Assembly: GCA_027065385.1 (NCBI GenBank)
Contig: JAMOOP010000048.1
Coordinates: 1 to 48,616 of the forward strand
Direction of reading: 5' to 3'
DNA from: Campylobacteraceae bacterium
GTDB lineage: Bacteria > Campylobacterota > Campylobacteria > Campylobacterales > Sulfurovaceae
DNA: 48,616 nucleotides
Numbering within the stretch: the stretch's first letter is position 1; the number at the start of each line of letters is the position of its first letter. Shown here piece after piece: positions 38,146 to 45,665 of the stretch. The position numbers were made by a program, and so were the translations under genes. The notes beneath the pieces are model-generated. The model had not been told where the DNA came from. It saw nothing but the letters and a program-made list of their open reading frames with translations, and made no database searches.

Positions 38146-38910
38146 ATGTATAAAGAGGAGTTAAGAGATAAAAAAGAGTTAATTTTAACAGAAGATGGAA
38201 CAAAAACTCTATTTTCTTGTGAATTTAATGAAGCTTACCACTCAACTAAAGATGGAGCTTTAGTTGAGTCTTTAGAGAAACATATAAAACCAGCTTTTTT
38301 ATTACAAAAAGATAAAAAAGATTTAGTTATTTTAGATATATGTTTTGGACTAGGTTATAACACTCTAACTACTCTTTACTATATTAAAAAGCATAATCTA
38401 TCTATAAATCTACACATTATATCCCCTGAAATAGATAGAGGACTTATTAGTTCTTTAAAAGATTTTGAGTACCCTAAAGAGTTTAATCAATTTAGAAATA
38501 TTATAAACGACTTAAGCAAAAACTTATACTATAAAGATAAAAACTTAACAGTAGAAATTTTAATAGGTGATGCAAGAGCCATAATCCCAAAAATAGATAA
38601 AAAGGTAGATATAGTATATCAAGACGCTTTTAGCCCCAAACAGAACCCCCTACTCTGGACAAAAGAGTATTTTGCTGATATTAAAGCTTTAAGTAAGAGT
38701 AATACTATAATTACAACCTACTCAGTAGCCTCATCTGTTAGAATGGGACTTTATGAGAATGGTTATAATATATTCTTAGTAGATGGGAAAGGGGTTCGCT
38801 CCTCAACTATTGCTTCACCAAAAATATTAGATTTAAAATATATTGATATGGAGCTAAAAAAGGCTAGAAATCCTAAAGCTAGAAGCTTTAGGGATAGTGA
38901 CTTTAATTAA
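38146..38910 (+). CDS. MnmD-like tRNA modification methyltransferase
   Basis: 254 residues of the MnmC1/MnmD (Methyltransf_30) family. SAM-binding motif ILDICFGLGYNT (about 62-73) and the family hallmark QDAFSPKQNPLLWTKEYF (Asp160 onward). MnmD methylates aminomethyl-uridine at tRNA wobble position 34; the fused FAD oxidase domain of E. coli MnmC is absent. The C-terminus is short and basic. Its stop overlaps the convergent ABC-transporter stop by 3 bases. Confidence 0.87.
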   Translation: MYKEELRDKKELILTEDGTKTLFSCEFNEAYHSTKDGALVESLEKHIKPAFLLQKDKKDLVILDICFGLGYNTLTTLYYIKKHNLSINLHIISPEIDRGLISSLKDFEYPKEFNQFRNIINDLSKNLYYKDKNLTVEILIGDARAIIPKIDKKVDIVYQDAFSPKQNPLLWTKEYFADIKALSKSNTIITTYSVASSVRMGLYENGYNIFLVDGKGVRSSTIASPKILDLKYIDMELKKARNPKARSFRDSDFN

Positions 38911-40496
38911 GGCAACTTTGGAGCAGAACTTAAAAGCTTTTTAGTATAAGCCTCTTTTGGTTCTCTCATAACCTCATCTACTCGACCTTGTTCTACTATT
39001 TTACCATCTTTCATTACAGCTACCATATCAGAAATAGCAGGAACAATAGATAAATCGTGAGTAATAAATAGGTAACTAAGCCCCTCTTCCTTTTGTAATC
39101 TTTTAAGAAGTTTTAAAACTTGTGAACGAACCGATACATCTAAAGCTGAAGTTGGCTCATCACAAATAATAAGTTTAGGTTTAACGGCTAATGCTCTAGC
39201 AATTCCAATTCTCTGTCTTTGACCACCTGAAAACTCATGAGGGTAACGGTTAAAATGCTCTTTCTCCAATCCAACTTTTACTAAAAGCTCTTCTATAGCT
39301 CTATTTTGAATATTTTTATCTTTTGAACCAACTTTTAAACTTACCATTCCCTCTCTTATAATCTCACCTATACTCATTCTAGGATTAAGTGCTGAATATG
39401 GGTCTTGAAAAACTATTTGTATTTTTTTTCTATAAGCTCTTAACTCTTTTTGTGAAAGTTTTGCTATATCTGTTCCATTAAAAAGTATCTCTCCACCTGC
39501 TATATCTAAAAGTCTTAAAACTGCACTACCTATAGTACTTTTTCCACTTCCACTCTCACCAACTAAAGCTAGAGTTTTACCTTTTGGAATAGATAAAGAT
39601 ACACCATTGACTGCTTTAGTATATCCTACTACTCTTTGAAATATTCCTTTTTTAATAGGAAAGTAAACTTTTAAATCTTTAATAACCAAAAGTTCTTTGG
39701 TATTAGATATACTATTATCTCTTTTTTCTACTCTTACATCTTTTAAAAGCTGTTTTGTATAAGGGTGTTTAGGATTTATAAAAAAACTATCTCTTTTACT
39801 CTCTTCTACTATTTTACCATACCTCATAACAGCAATTCTATCTGCCATTTGAGCAACTACTCCCATATCATGAGTAATAAATAGTATAGATAAAGCTCTT
39901 TTTTTCTGTATCTCTTTAAGAAGTTTTAAAACTTGTGCTTGAATTGTAACATCTAAAGCAGTTGTAGGCTCATCAGCTATAAGCAGAGTTGGTTCACAAG
40001 CTAAAGCCATAGCAATTACAACCCTCTGTTTTTGCCCACCTGAAAGTTGATGAGGATAGGAGTTATATCTTCTTTTTGCCTCTTTTATGCCAACCTCATT
40101 AAATAAATCTATAACTCTTCTTTTTATCTCTTGCTCTTTTAAATTTAGATGAAGTCGTATAACCTCTGCTACCTGCTCACCTATAGTAATAACAGGATTT
40201 AAAGCTGTCATTGGCTCTTGAAATATCATAGCAATAGATTTACCTCTAATAGATTGCATCTCTATTTCCGTTAAATTAAAAAGGGATTTTTCTTTTAAAG
40301 ATATATCTCCTTTAATTATTTTTATAGTTTCAGGTAAAAGTCTTATAATTGCTAAAGAGGTAAGAGATTTTCCACTTCCACTTTCACCAACTAAAGCAAA
40401 TATTTCACCCTCTTTTATATTAAAACTTATATAATCTAGTAGAGTTTTTTCTTTTATTTTTAGAGTTAGATTTTTTACTTCTAATATTTTATTCAT
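38907..40496 (-). CDS. Fused dipeptide/oligopeptide ABC transporter ATPase (DppD-DppF type)
   Basis: 529 residues with two complete ABC ATPase domains. Walker A: GESGSGKSLTS and GESGSGKSTIG. Signatures: HQLSGGQKQR and HEFSGGQRQR. Walker B: LLIADEPTTALD and LIICDEPTSALD. Each domain ends in the oligopeptide-type tail (NPKHPYTKQLL; EPKEAYTKKLL). YejF-like. Permease and binding-protein genes are not adjacent in the window, so it is an orphan here and the substrate is unknown. Confidence 0.92.
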   Translation of the reverse strand: MNKILEVKNLTLKIKEKTLLDYISFNIKEGEIFALVGESGSGKSLTSLAIIRLLPETIKIIKGDISLKEKSLFNLTEIEMQSIRGKSIAMIFQEPMTALNPVITIGEQVAEVIRLHLNLKEQEIKRRVIDLFNEVGIKEAKRRYNSYPHQLSGGQKQRVVIAMALACEPTLLIADEPTTALDVTIQAQVLKLLKEIQKKRALSILFITHDMGVVAQMADRIAVMRYGKIVEESKRDSFFINPKHPYTKQLLKDVRVEKRDNSISNTKELLVIKDLKVYFPIKKGIFQRVVGYTKAVNGVSLSIPKGKTLALVGESGSGKSTIGSAVLRLLDIAGGEILFNGTDIAKLSQKELRAYRKKIQIVFQDPYSALNPRMSIGEIIREGMVSLKVGSKDKNIQNRAIEELLVKVGLEKEHFNRYPHEFSGGQRQRIGIARALAVKPKLIICDEPTSALDVSVRSQVLKLLKRLQKEEGLSYLFITHDLSIVPAISDMVAVMKDGKIVEQGRVDEVMREPKEAYTKKLLSSAPKLP

Positions 40497-40617
40497 ATCT
40501 ATCCAATTATTATTTAATTTTAGAATTATAACAAATAATTTTACTTAAAATCGAAACAGACAAATACAAAAAGTTATCGTTTAAAATTTTTATATCTTAT
40601 ATTTAATAAGAATGTAG

Positions 40618-40623
40618 TAGAAT
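40618..40623 (+). promoter_or_regulatory. Possible promoter -10 of the maturation operon
   Basis: TAGAAT lies 23 bases before the TorD-like start codon, in a very AT-rich divergent gap with no clear -35. A ribosome site AGAGG precedes the ATG. I see nothing else in the 150-base gap. Confidence 0.3.
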
Positions 40624-40646
40624 ATATTTTTAATAAAAGAGGTAAA

Positions 40647-41282
40647 ATGAATATAACAAAAGAAGAGATAGAAAATCGTATAACACTATATGCACTTATT
40701 TCAAGAGTAATGATTATAGAGGTTGATAAAGAGTTTTTAAAATATATTGAAGATAATAGTGCAATATTAGAACTTTTTCCAAACTATAAAAATTGGGATA
40801 AGAGAAAAGAGTTTAATAGCAGTATCTTAAAGGAGAGATATTTAGATGTTGACTATGCTAACCTATTTTTACTTCATCTAGTACCTTATGAGAGTTTTTA
40901 TACAAGAGATGACCAGATGATAGAGAGTGGTGGAGATAATCCTGTTTTAGATATATATAATACACTAGATTTTAGAGTAGAACTTGATAAGGCTAGAGTT
41001 ATAAGCCCTGACCATATAGGTGTGGAGTTGGAGTTTATGTATATGTTAACTACTGCACTTAAAAAAGCTTTTGAGGCAGAAGATGAGCTAGGGGTAAAAG
41101 AGATTTTACAAGTTCAAAAAGGGTTTATGCAAGACCATCTTTTAAATTGGTCACCAATGTTTTTAATCAATATGAAAAAAGAGTCAAGAACAGCACTATA
41201 TCATGATGGTGCAGAGTTGGCTTTAGAGTTTCTTTTAAGTGACTTTGAGTATATTTGTGAAAAACTAGAAGAGTTAGAGTAG
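40647..41282 (+). CDS. TorD/DmsD-family molybdoenzyme chaperone
   Basis: 211 residues, all-helical. SPDHIGVELEFMYMLTTAL (about 119-137) is the family motif ((S/D)(D/P)HxxxELxFM). YESFYTRDDQMI upstream and FMQDHLLNWSPMFL downstream match TorD/FdhM-like chaperones that insert the cofactor into Tat-exported molybdenum or tungsten enzymes such as formate dehydrogenase. No catalytic subunit is in the window. First gene of a five-gene operon; directly abuts the ferredoxin ATG. Confidence 0.87.
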   Translation: MNITKEEIENRITLYALISRVMIIEVDKEFLKYIEDNSAILELFPNYKNWDKRKEFNSSILKERYLDVDYANLFLLHLVPYESFYTRDDQMIESGGDNPVLDIYNTLDFRVELDKARVISPDHIGVELEFMYMLTTALKKAFEAEDELGVKEILQVQKGFMQDHLLNWSPMFLINMKKESRTALYHDGAELALEFLLSDFEYICEKLEELE

Positions 41283-42380
41283 ATGCATTTAGAGTTTGCC
41301 GTCTCATCTTGTATAAGAGCTACTAGTAAATTTTCAGAGTGTTCAAAGTGCGTCGATATTTGTCCTGTTGATACTATAGAGATAGTTGATAATATTCCAG
41401 CTTTTACCCCATCAGCTTGTATTAATTGTGGTGGTTGTGTTGGGGTGTGTCCAACTGAAGCTTTCTTTCTTTCAGGTTTTTCATCTATTGAGTTTTTCTT
41501 TAAATTTTTAGAAGAGGATAATAATGAACTAGTTTGTCAAAAAGATTTATACTCTTGTTTATCGGTTTTAAGTGTAGAACATCTTATCTCTTTAGCTTTA
41601 GCTAGTAATGAACCTATTGTTATAGATGCACATAGTTGTAAATGTGGTGGAGAGAGTGATAAGTTAAGAGTAAAACTTTTAGATAATATAGAAGAGGCTA
41701 ATTTTATATTAGATAGTATATCCAATAAACAGATAGAGATTAAATCTATTGAGAAAAAAAATAAGGTAGAAGAGCAACAGAAAACTCCTAGTAGGCGTTC
41801 ATTCCTATCTTTAAAAGGTGCAATAAAGAGTAAACAAGAGTTTGATAACGCAGTTGTAGCAGATGAACTTAAAGAGTTTGGAATAGATATAAAAGATATT
41901 AATGGTATAAAAGAGAAAAAAATTCCAGATAAGAGAAAACTTCTATTTTCTATACTAAAACGGCAAGAGAGACCTAAAGTTTATGATGTCTTAGCAGGAG
42001 AAGATATTAGTTTTACCTCTCAAAAATTTATAGATGAGAGTTGTACTAATTGTCAAATATGCTATCGTATCTGTCCAACTGGTGCTTTAAGTAGCGATAA
42101 TAAGTTTTCGGTAATTAATTTTGATGCTATGATGTGCCTTAAGTGTCATCTTTGTCATGATGTTTGTGAACCTAACTCTATTCAACTTCAAAGAGGTTTT
42201 GAGATAAAAGAGTTTTTTGAACCGACTCAAAGAACTTTAGCATCATTTAATATTAAAAGATGTAATGAGTGTGGAAACTATTTTACCTATAAGGGTGGGC
42301 TTATTGAGTGTCCAAGATGTCAAATAGAAGAGGCTGAAGCTATGGAACTACATGAAAATGCTAGAAAAATGAATTTTTAA
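41283..42380 (+). CDS. Multi-cluster ferredoxin with C-terminal zinc-ribbon-like end
   Basis: 365 residues. Four CxxCxxCxxxC-type motifs can bind [4Fe-4S] clusters: CSKCVDICP (~20-28; its first Cys is upstream at residue 10 or 20), CINCGGCVGVCP (46-57), CTNCQICYRICP and CLKCHLCHDVCEP (both in about 250-300). A middle segment has more Cys (residues 85, 92, 119, 121). The C-terminus holds CNECG...CPRC, a zinc-ribbon or rubredoxin-like knuckle. Residues 170-179 SRRSFLSLKG resemble a twin-arginine motif but are internal and lack a hydrophobic core. No N-terminal signal, so cytoplasmic; probably an electron carrier or maturation factor for the molybdoenzyme served by the upstream chaperone. Confidence 0.85.
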   Translation: MHLEFAVSSCIRATSKFSECSKCVDICPVDTIEIVDNIPAFTPSACINCGGCVGVCPTEAFFLSGFSSIEFFFKFLEEDNNELVCQKDLYSCLSVLSVEHLISLALASNEPIVIDAHSCKCGGESDKLRVKLLDNIEEANFILDSISNKQIEIKSIEKKNKVEEQQKTPSRRSFLSLKGAIKSKQEFDNAVVADELKEFGIDIKDINGIKEKKIPDKRKLLFSILKRQERPKVYDVLAGEDISFTSQKFIDESCTNCQICYRICPTGALSSDNKFSVINFDAMMCLKCHLCHDVCEPNSIQLQRGFEIKEFFEPTQRTLASFNIKRCNECGNYFTYKGGLIECPRCQIEEAEAMELHENARKMNF

Positions 42381-42389
42381 GGGGAGATA

Positions 42390-42860
42390 ATGAAACCAAA
42401 AGAGATAAAACCAGATACTAAACTCTGTACTATTATAGGCTATAATGCTCAAATAGGTAAAAGAAGAAAATATTTTAATAAAATACTAAAACTAAATCAA
42501 ATTAATGCAACAGCTATTGCACTAAATATTAAAGATGAACATTTTGATTTTACTATGAAAAATCTAGCCAACTCTAAAGTTGATAGAATGATAATTGAAG
42601 ATGAGTTTCAGGTAGAAGCTATGCAGTATTGTAATGTGCTTGATGAACGCTCAAAAGTCAGAGGATTAGTAGGTTTTGTAGAAGTTGTAGATAAAAGAAT
42701 TATGGGTTATAACTTAGATGTTGATATAGATAATCTAGTTGAAAACCCAGAGTTTTTTGATAGTAATATGATTTTAGCTATTAGAATGATGTTACTTGCT
42801 AATCGTTGGTATGGTGCTAAGATAGATATGGATTTAATCCCAACTATAGTACAAAAATAA
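42390..42860 (+). CDS. Protein resembling the shikimate dehydrogenase substrate domain, no catalytic Lys
   Basis: 156 residues, cytoplasmic. LCTIIGYNAQIGKRRKYFNKILKL, then ATAIALNIKDEHFDF and GFVEVVDKRIMGYNLDVD, follow the N-terminal domain of AroE (iiGnPv.hS.SP..hN; GAvNtv....g.l.GyNTD). The substrate Ser residues and the catalytic Lys of the NVTiPfK motif are missing, as is the NADP domain. It is thus a stand-alone, probably non-enzymatic version. Strong ribosome site AAGGGGAG. Third gene of the operon; function unknown. The fold comparison is mine and unverified. Confidence 0.72.
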   Translation: MKPKEIKPDTKLCTIIGYNAQIGKRRKYFNKILKLNQINATAIALNIKDEHFDFTMKNLANSKVDRMIIEDEFQVEAMQYCNVLDERSKVRGLVGFVEVVDKRIMGYNLDVDIDNLVENPEFFDSNMILAIRMMLLANRWYGAKIDMDLIPTIVQK

Positions 42861-42872
42861 ATAGGAGAAGAG

Positions 42873-43334
42873 ATGTTAAAAGATAGTGATTTAGCCGACT
42901 TAAGAGCCGAATTTGAAGCAATAAAAAGTGGAACAGAGTTTTGTAGTGATGGGAGTTGTAGTAGTGATGAGCAGATTGATTTAAAAGATTACCCAAGTTA
43001 TACAGAAGCACTATATGCTCAAATAGTAGCACCAAATGCAAGTGGCATATATATATCAAGATGGGATATTAAAGAGATAGCCCAAACTGCTGGAGACTCT
43101 ATGTCTATTCACCCAAGGAAGAGAATGTTTGAACTTCTTATGAAATATGCTGTAAGCCAAGAGAGAATGCAACTTGTACTTAATGCAATAGAAGAACATA
43201 TTGAAGAAAAAATTAAGATATATAAAGAACTTCAAAAGACATTTCCACACTCTAAAGTGGTATTTGAAGATAAAATAGAAAAAGCTAGAAAAACTATTAA
43301 AACCTTTCCTCATATTATGAGTGAATATTTCTAA
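42873..43334 (+). CDS. Conserved-looking hypothetical in the maturation operon
   Basis: 153 residues, mainly helical, no signal peptide. A CSDGSCSS pair (Cys24, Cys29) near the start could bind metal or form a disulfide. The C-terminal half (about 95-153) is a long charged helix, probably coiled-coil. No family recognised. Strong ribosome site TAGGAGA and 12-base spacing from the previous gene put it firmly in the TorD-like operon. Confidence 0.72.
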   Translation: MLKDSDLADLRAEFEAIKSGTEFCSDGSCSSDEQIDLKDYPSYTEALYAQIVAPNASGIYISRWDIKEIAQTAGDSMSIHPRKRMFELLMKYAVSQERMQLVLNAIEEHIEEKIKIYKELQKTFPHSKVVFEDKIEKARKTIKTFPHIMSEYF

Positions 43335-43342
43335 GGAGATAT

Positions 43343-43813
43343 ATGAAAACTATAATCTCATTTATAATAGCCATCTCTTTCTATACAGGTTGCTTAGAGA
43401 GACCTAGAAATGGTCTTGGAAAAAATATTCACAGCAGAAATATTATTGTAAATAGTGCTAAAAAGTATCTAGGAAAACCTTATAGATATGGAGCAACAGG
43501 GCCTAATAGTTTTGACTGTTCTGGATTTACTTATGCAGTCTATAAAGAGGTTGGGATACAAATTCCAAGAACATCTATAGCACAATCAAAAATAGCAGGT
43601 AAAAAACTATCTATAAATGAGTTAAAAGAGGGAGATTTACTCTCTTTTGATACATCTCTAAAAGGGCATATTAACCACTCTGGTATATATATTGGTGACC
43701 ATAAGTTTATCCATGCAAGTAGTGGAAAATCTCATTCTGTTACAATATCTACTTTAGATGGTTGGTATAAGGATAAATTTAGGTGGGGAAAAAGAGTCTC
43801 TAACCTAAAATAA
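43343..43813 (+). CDS. NlpC/P60 peptidase lipoprotein (short)
   Basis: 156 residues. Lipobox YTGC with Cys17. The C40 domain fills the rest: KKYLGKPYRYGATGPNSFDCSGF with catalytic Cys59, then NHSGIYIGD with His112 and FIHASS with His123. Similar to E. coli Spr/MepS-type DD- or DL-endopeptidases of the periplasm. Ribosome site AAGGAGA; 8 bases after the previous gene, so probably cotranscribed, although the role is unrelated at first sight. A second, larger NlpC/P60 lipoprotein lies at 2450-3772. Confidence 0.9.
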   Translation: MKTIISFIIAISFYTGCLERPRNGLGKNIHSRNIIVNSAKKYLGKPYRYGATGPNSFDCSGFTYAVYKEVGIQIPRTSIAQSKIAGKKLSINELKEGDLLSFDTSLKGHINHSGIYIGDHKFIHASSGKSHSVTISTLDGWYKDKFRWGKRVSNLK

Positions 43814-43875
43814 AAAAGTTATATAGATATATTTGAAAAAAAAATAATAGTATCATATTAAAAAATAATTTTTAT

Positions 43876-43903
43876 TTGAAAAAAACAAATTTTTATGTAT
43901 AAT
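43876..43903 (+). promoter_or_regulatory. Strong sigma-70 promoter before a 38-codon ORF
   Basis: TTGAAA at 43876-43881 and TATAAT at 43898-43903 with a 16-base spacer, the best promoter match in the window. It lies after the NlpC/P60 gene and reads only into the small ORF at 43927, with AAGGGA between. Confidence 0.7.
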
Positions 43904-43926
43904 GTACCCAAAAAAAGGGATTAATT

Positions 43927-44043
43927 ATGCAAGAGACACTATTAACGATTGGAATAATCGCAGTCCTATACTTTTTATTGCTAAGAAGAGGAAAAGGAAG
44001 TATAGAAACAACGACAATAAACTATCAAATTAGCACAAGTTAG
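43927..44043 (+). CDS. 38-residue single-span membrane peptide
   Basis: The product starts MQETLLTIGIIAVLYFLLL, one hydrophobic helix, followed by a basic RRGKGS segment and a Thr/Asn-rich tail, so the C-terminus is probably cytoplasmic. The start is supported by an AAGGGA ribosome site 7 bases upstream and by a consensus promoter at 43876-43903. Its stop abuts the stop of the convergent peptidase gene. No family recognised; the arrangement recalls small regulatory membrane peptides. Confidence 0.55.
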   Translation: MQETLLTIGIIAVLYFLLLRRGKGSIETTTINYQISTS

Positions 44044-45063
44044 TTATAAGATAACTGCTCTACCATTAACCATAGCAACCATATCTTCTATTCTAATTCC
44101 AAACTCATTAGGAATATAGATACCAGGTTCTATGGTATAAACCATTCCATCTTTAATTTTAGTGTTTGATTTAGAAGATATATAAGGCATCTCATGAATA
44201 TCCAATCCCACTCCATGACCTGTTGAATGAACAAAATATTTCCCAAAACCAGCTTTAGTTATAATATCTCTGGTTATTTTATCTATCTCTTTTGCTCTCA
44301 TTCCACTTCTAGCTTTATCTATTGCCATATCATGAGCTTTTAAAACAGTATCATAAGCCTTTTGTATCTTTTTCTTTTTAAATTTTTGATTTGTAGTAAA
44401 TGAAAAATCATCTTTTAAAGAGATAGTTCTTGTTCTATCTGAACAGTATCTTTTATATTTTAATCCTGCATCAACAAGCAGTAAATCACCTTTTTTTAAT
44501 CTCTTATCTGTAGGAAGTGCATGAGGTTTAGAAGCATTTTCATTAATAGCTACAATAGGCTCAAAAGATAGTTCATACTTTCCACTTTTAGATAGAGCTT
44601 TTTTTGCCATATAAGTTAGAGCATACTCATCTTTTTTTAAACCATTCTTATGAATATATTTAGAGAGTCTATCAAAAGCTTTAGCCCCTAATTGTGCTGA
44701 TATAGATAATATTTCAAGTTCTTTTTCACTCTTTATAATTCTCTTTTTATGAGAAAAATCTATTTTTTGTTTAAACTCTATATTAAGCCCATCTTTTATC
44801 TTTTCAAAACTAAATATATTCCACTCTTTTGGGTCATATATTAGCTTTTTAATTTTTGATTTTTTTATAATCTTATTAGCTTTTTTATATAGGTCTTGTT
44901 CTATTAAAACAGAGGCATTTTTAATTGCCTCTTTTGCCTCTATTTCATATCTGCTATCAGTTAAAAAAAAGCTCTCACTTCCTAGTTTTAAAAAGATTGC
45001 ATTATCAGAGCTATATCCACACTCGTAATATATAGCATTTTCATTAGTTAATATATAATTCAC
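44044..45063 (-). CDS. pepP: M24 family Xaa-Pro aminopeptidase
   Basis: 339 residues. N-terminal creatinase-like domain (about 1-110) and a pita-bread catalytic domain. Metal ligands: Asp in LLVDAGLKYKRYCSDRTRT (two Asp), His in HSTGHGVGLDIHEMP, Glu in TIEPGIYIP, Glu in GIRIEDMVA. It trims N-terminal residues before proline. Starts with GTG at 45063, 4 bases after the aroQ stop; no alternative ATG is found until deep in the domain. The pepP/pepQ choice is uncertain. Confidence 0.9.
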   Translation of the reverse strand: MNYILTNENAIYYECGYSSDNAIFLKLGSESFFLTDSRYEIEAKEAIKNASVLIEQDLYKKANKIIKKSKIKKLIYDPKEWNIFSFEKIKDGLNIEFKQKIDFSHKKRIIKSEKELEILSISAQLGAKAFDRLSKYIHKNGLKKDEYALTYMAKKALSKSGKYELSFEPIVAINENASKPHALPTDKRLKKGDLLLVDAGLKYKRYCSDRTRTISLKDDFSFTTNQKFKKKKIQKAYDTVLKAHDMAIDKARSGMRAKEIDKITRDIITKAGFGKYFVHSTGHGVGLDIHEMPYISSKSNTKIKDGMVYTIEPGIYIPNEFGIRIEDMVAMVNGRAVIL

Positions 45064-45067
45064 AACT

Positions 45068-45562
45068 CTAGCTATTTTTTAAAGATTGTTGTGCCATTTG
45101 AGCTTTTTGAGCCTCTTGCATAGCATGAACCTCATTCATAATTTGAGTTATAGCAATCATTGCCATGTGGTAGCCAAAAGGTCCAAAACCTGAAATTTGA
45201 CCTGCACATACAGGAGCAGTTAATGATGTTTTTCTAAACTCTTCTCTAGCGTAAATATTGGATAGATGAACCTCAACAGTTGGAATTTGAACAGCTGATA
45301 TTGCATCACGAATAGCAATAGATGTGTGAGTGTATGCAGCAGGATTAATAATAATTCCATTAGCCTCACCCATACACTCTTGAATTCTATCAACAATCTC
45401 ACCCTCTAAATTACTTTGAAAAAACTCAATCTCAACTTTATTTTGTTCAGCAAAATTTTGCATCTGTTTATGAATATCTTCTAATTTCATTGGACCATAG
45501 ATATTTTGTTCTCTATGACCTAACATATTTAAATTTGGACCTTGAATTACTACTATTTTCAT
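45068..45562 (-). CDS. aroQ: Type II 3-dehydroquinate dehydratase
   Basis: 164 residues, third step of the shikimate pathway. [16 protein letters not shown] (active-site loop, Tyr), [17 protein letters not shown], and [15 protein letters not shown] with the active-site His are clear. A slightly extended C-terminal tail rich in Met/Gln/Ala goes beyond the usual 145-150 residues. In Campylobacterota aroQ and an M24 peptidase are often neighbours, as here. Confidence 0.95.
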   Translation of the reverse strand: MKIVVIQGPNLNMLGHREQNIYGPMKLEDIHKQMQNFAEQNKVEIEFFQSNLEGEIVDRIQECMGEANGIIINPAAYTHTSIAIRDAISAVQIPTVEVHLSNIYAREEFRKTSLTAPVCAGQISGFGPFGYHMAMIAITQIMNEVHAMQEAQKAQMAQQSLKNS

Positions 45563-45595
45563 TGTTAATATAACCTTCTATTTAATTTTGGTTGT

Positions 45596-45601
45596 ATTTT
45601 A
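45596..45601 (-). promoter_or_regulatory. Possible aroQ promoter -10
   Basis: TAAAAT on the minus strand, 34 bases upstream of the aroQ ATG, in the 103-base gap after the PilJ-domain gene. Confidence 0.35.
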
Positions 45602-45665
45602 TCCAAATAAATATTAAATAGCTTTAAGCTCCAATAATTAGCGTAAGTTTTAAAACAGTATATTT

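Noticed and set aside
43056-43313. 85-residue minus-strand ORF, Phe/Tyr-rich
   Set aside because: Antisense to the unknown gene of the maturation operon, whose ribosome site and spacing are convincing.
43927-44043. The small membrane peptide as YajC
   Set aside because: It has one hydrophobic span but lacks the YajC core after the helix and is far too short.
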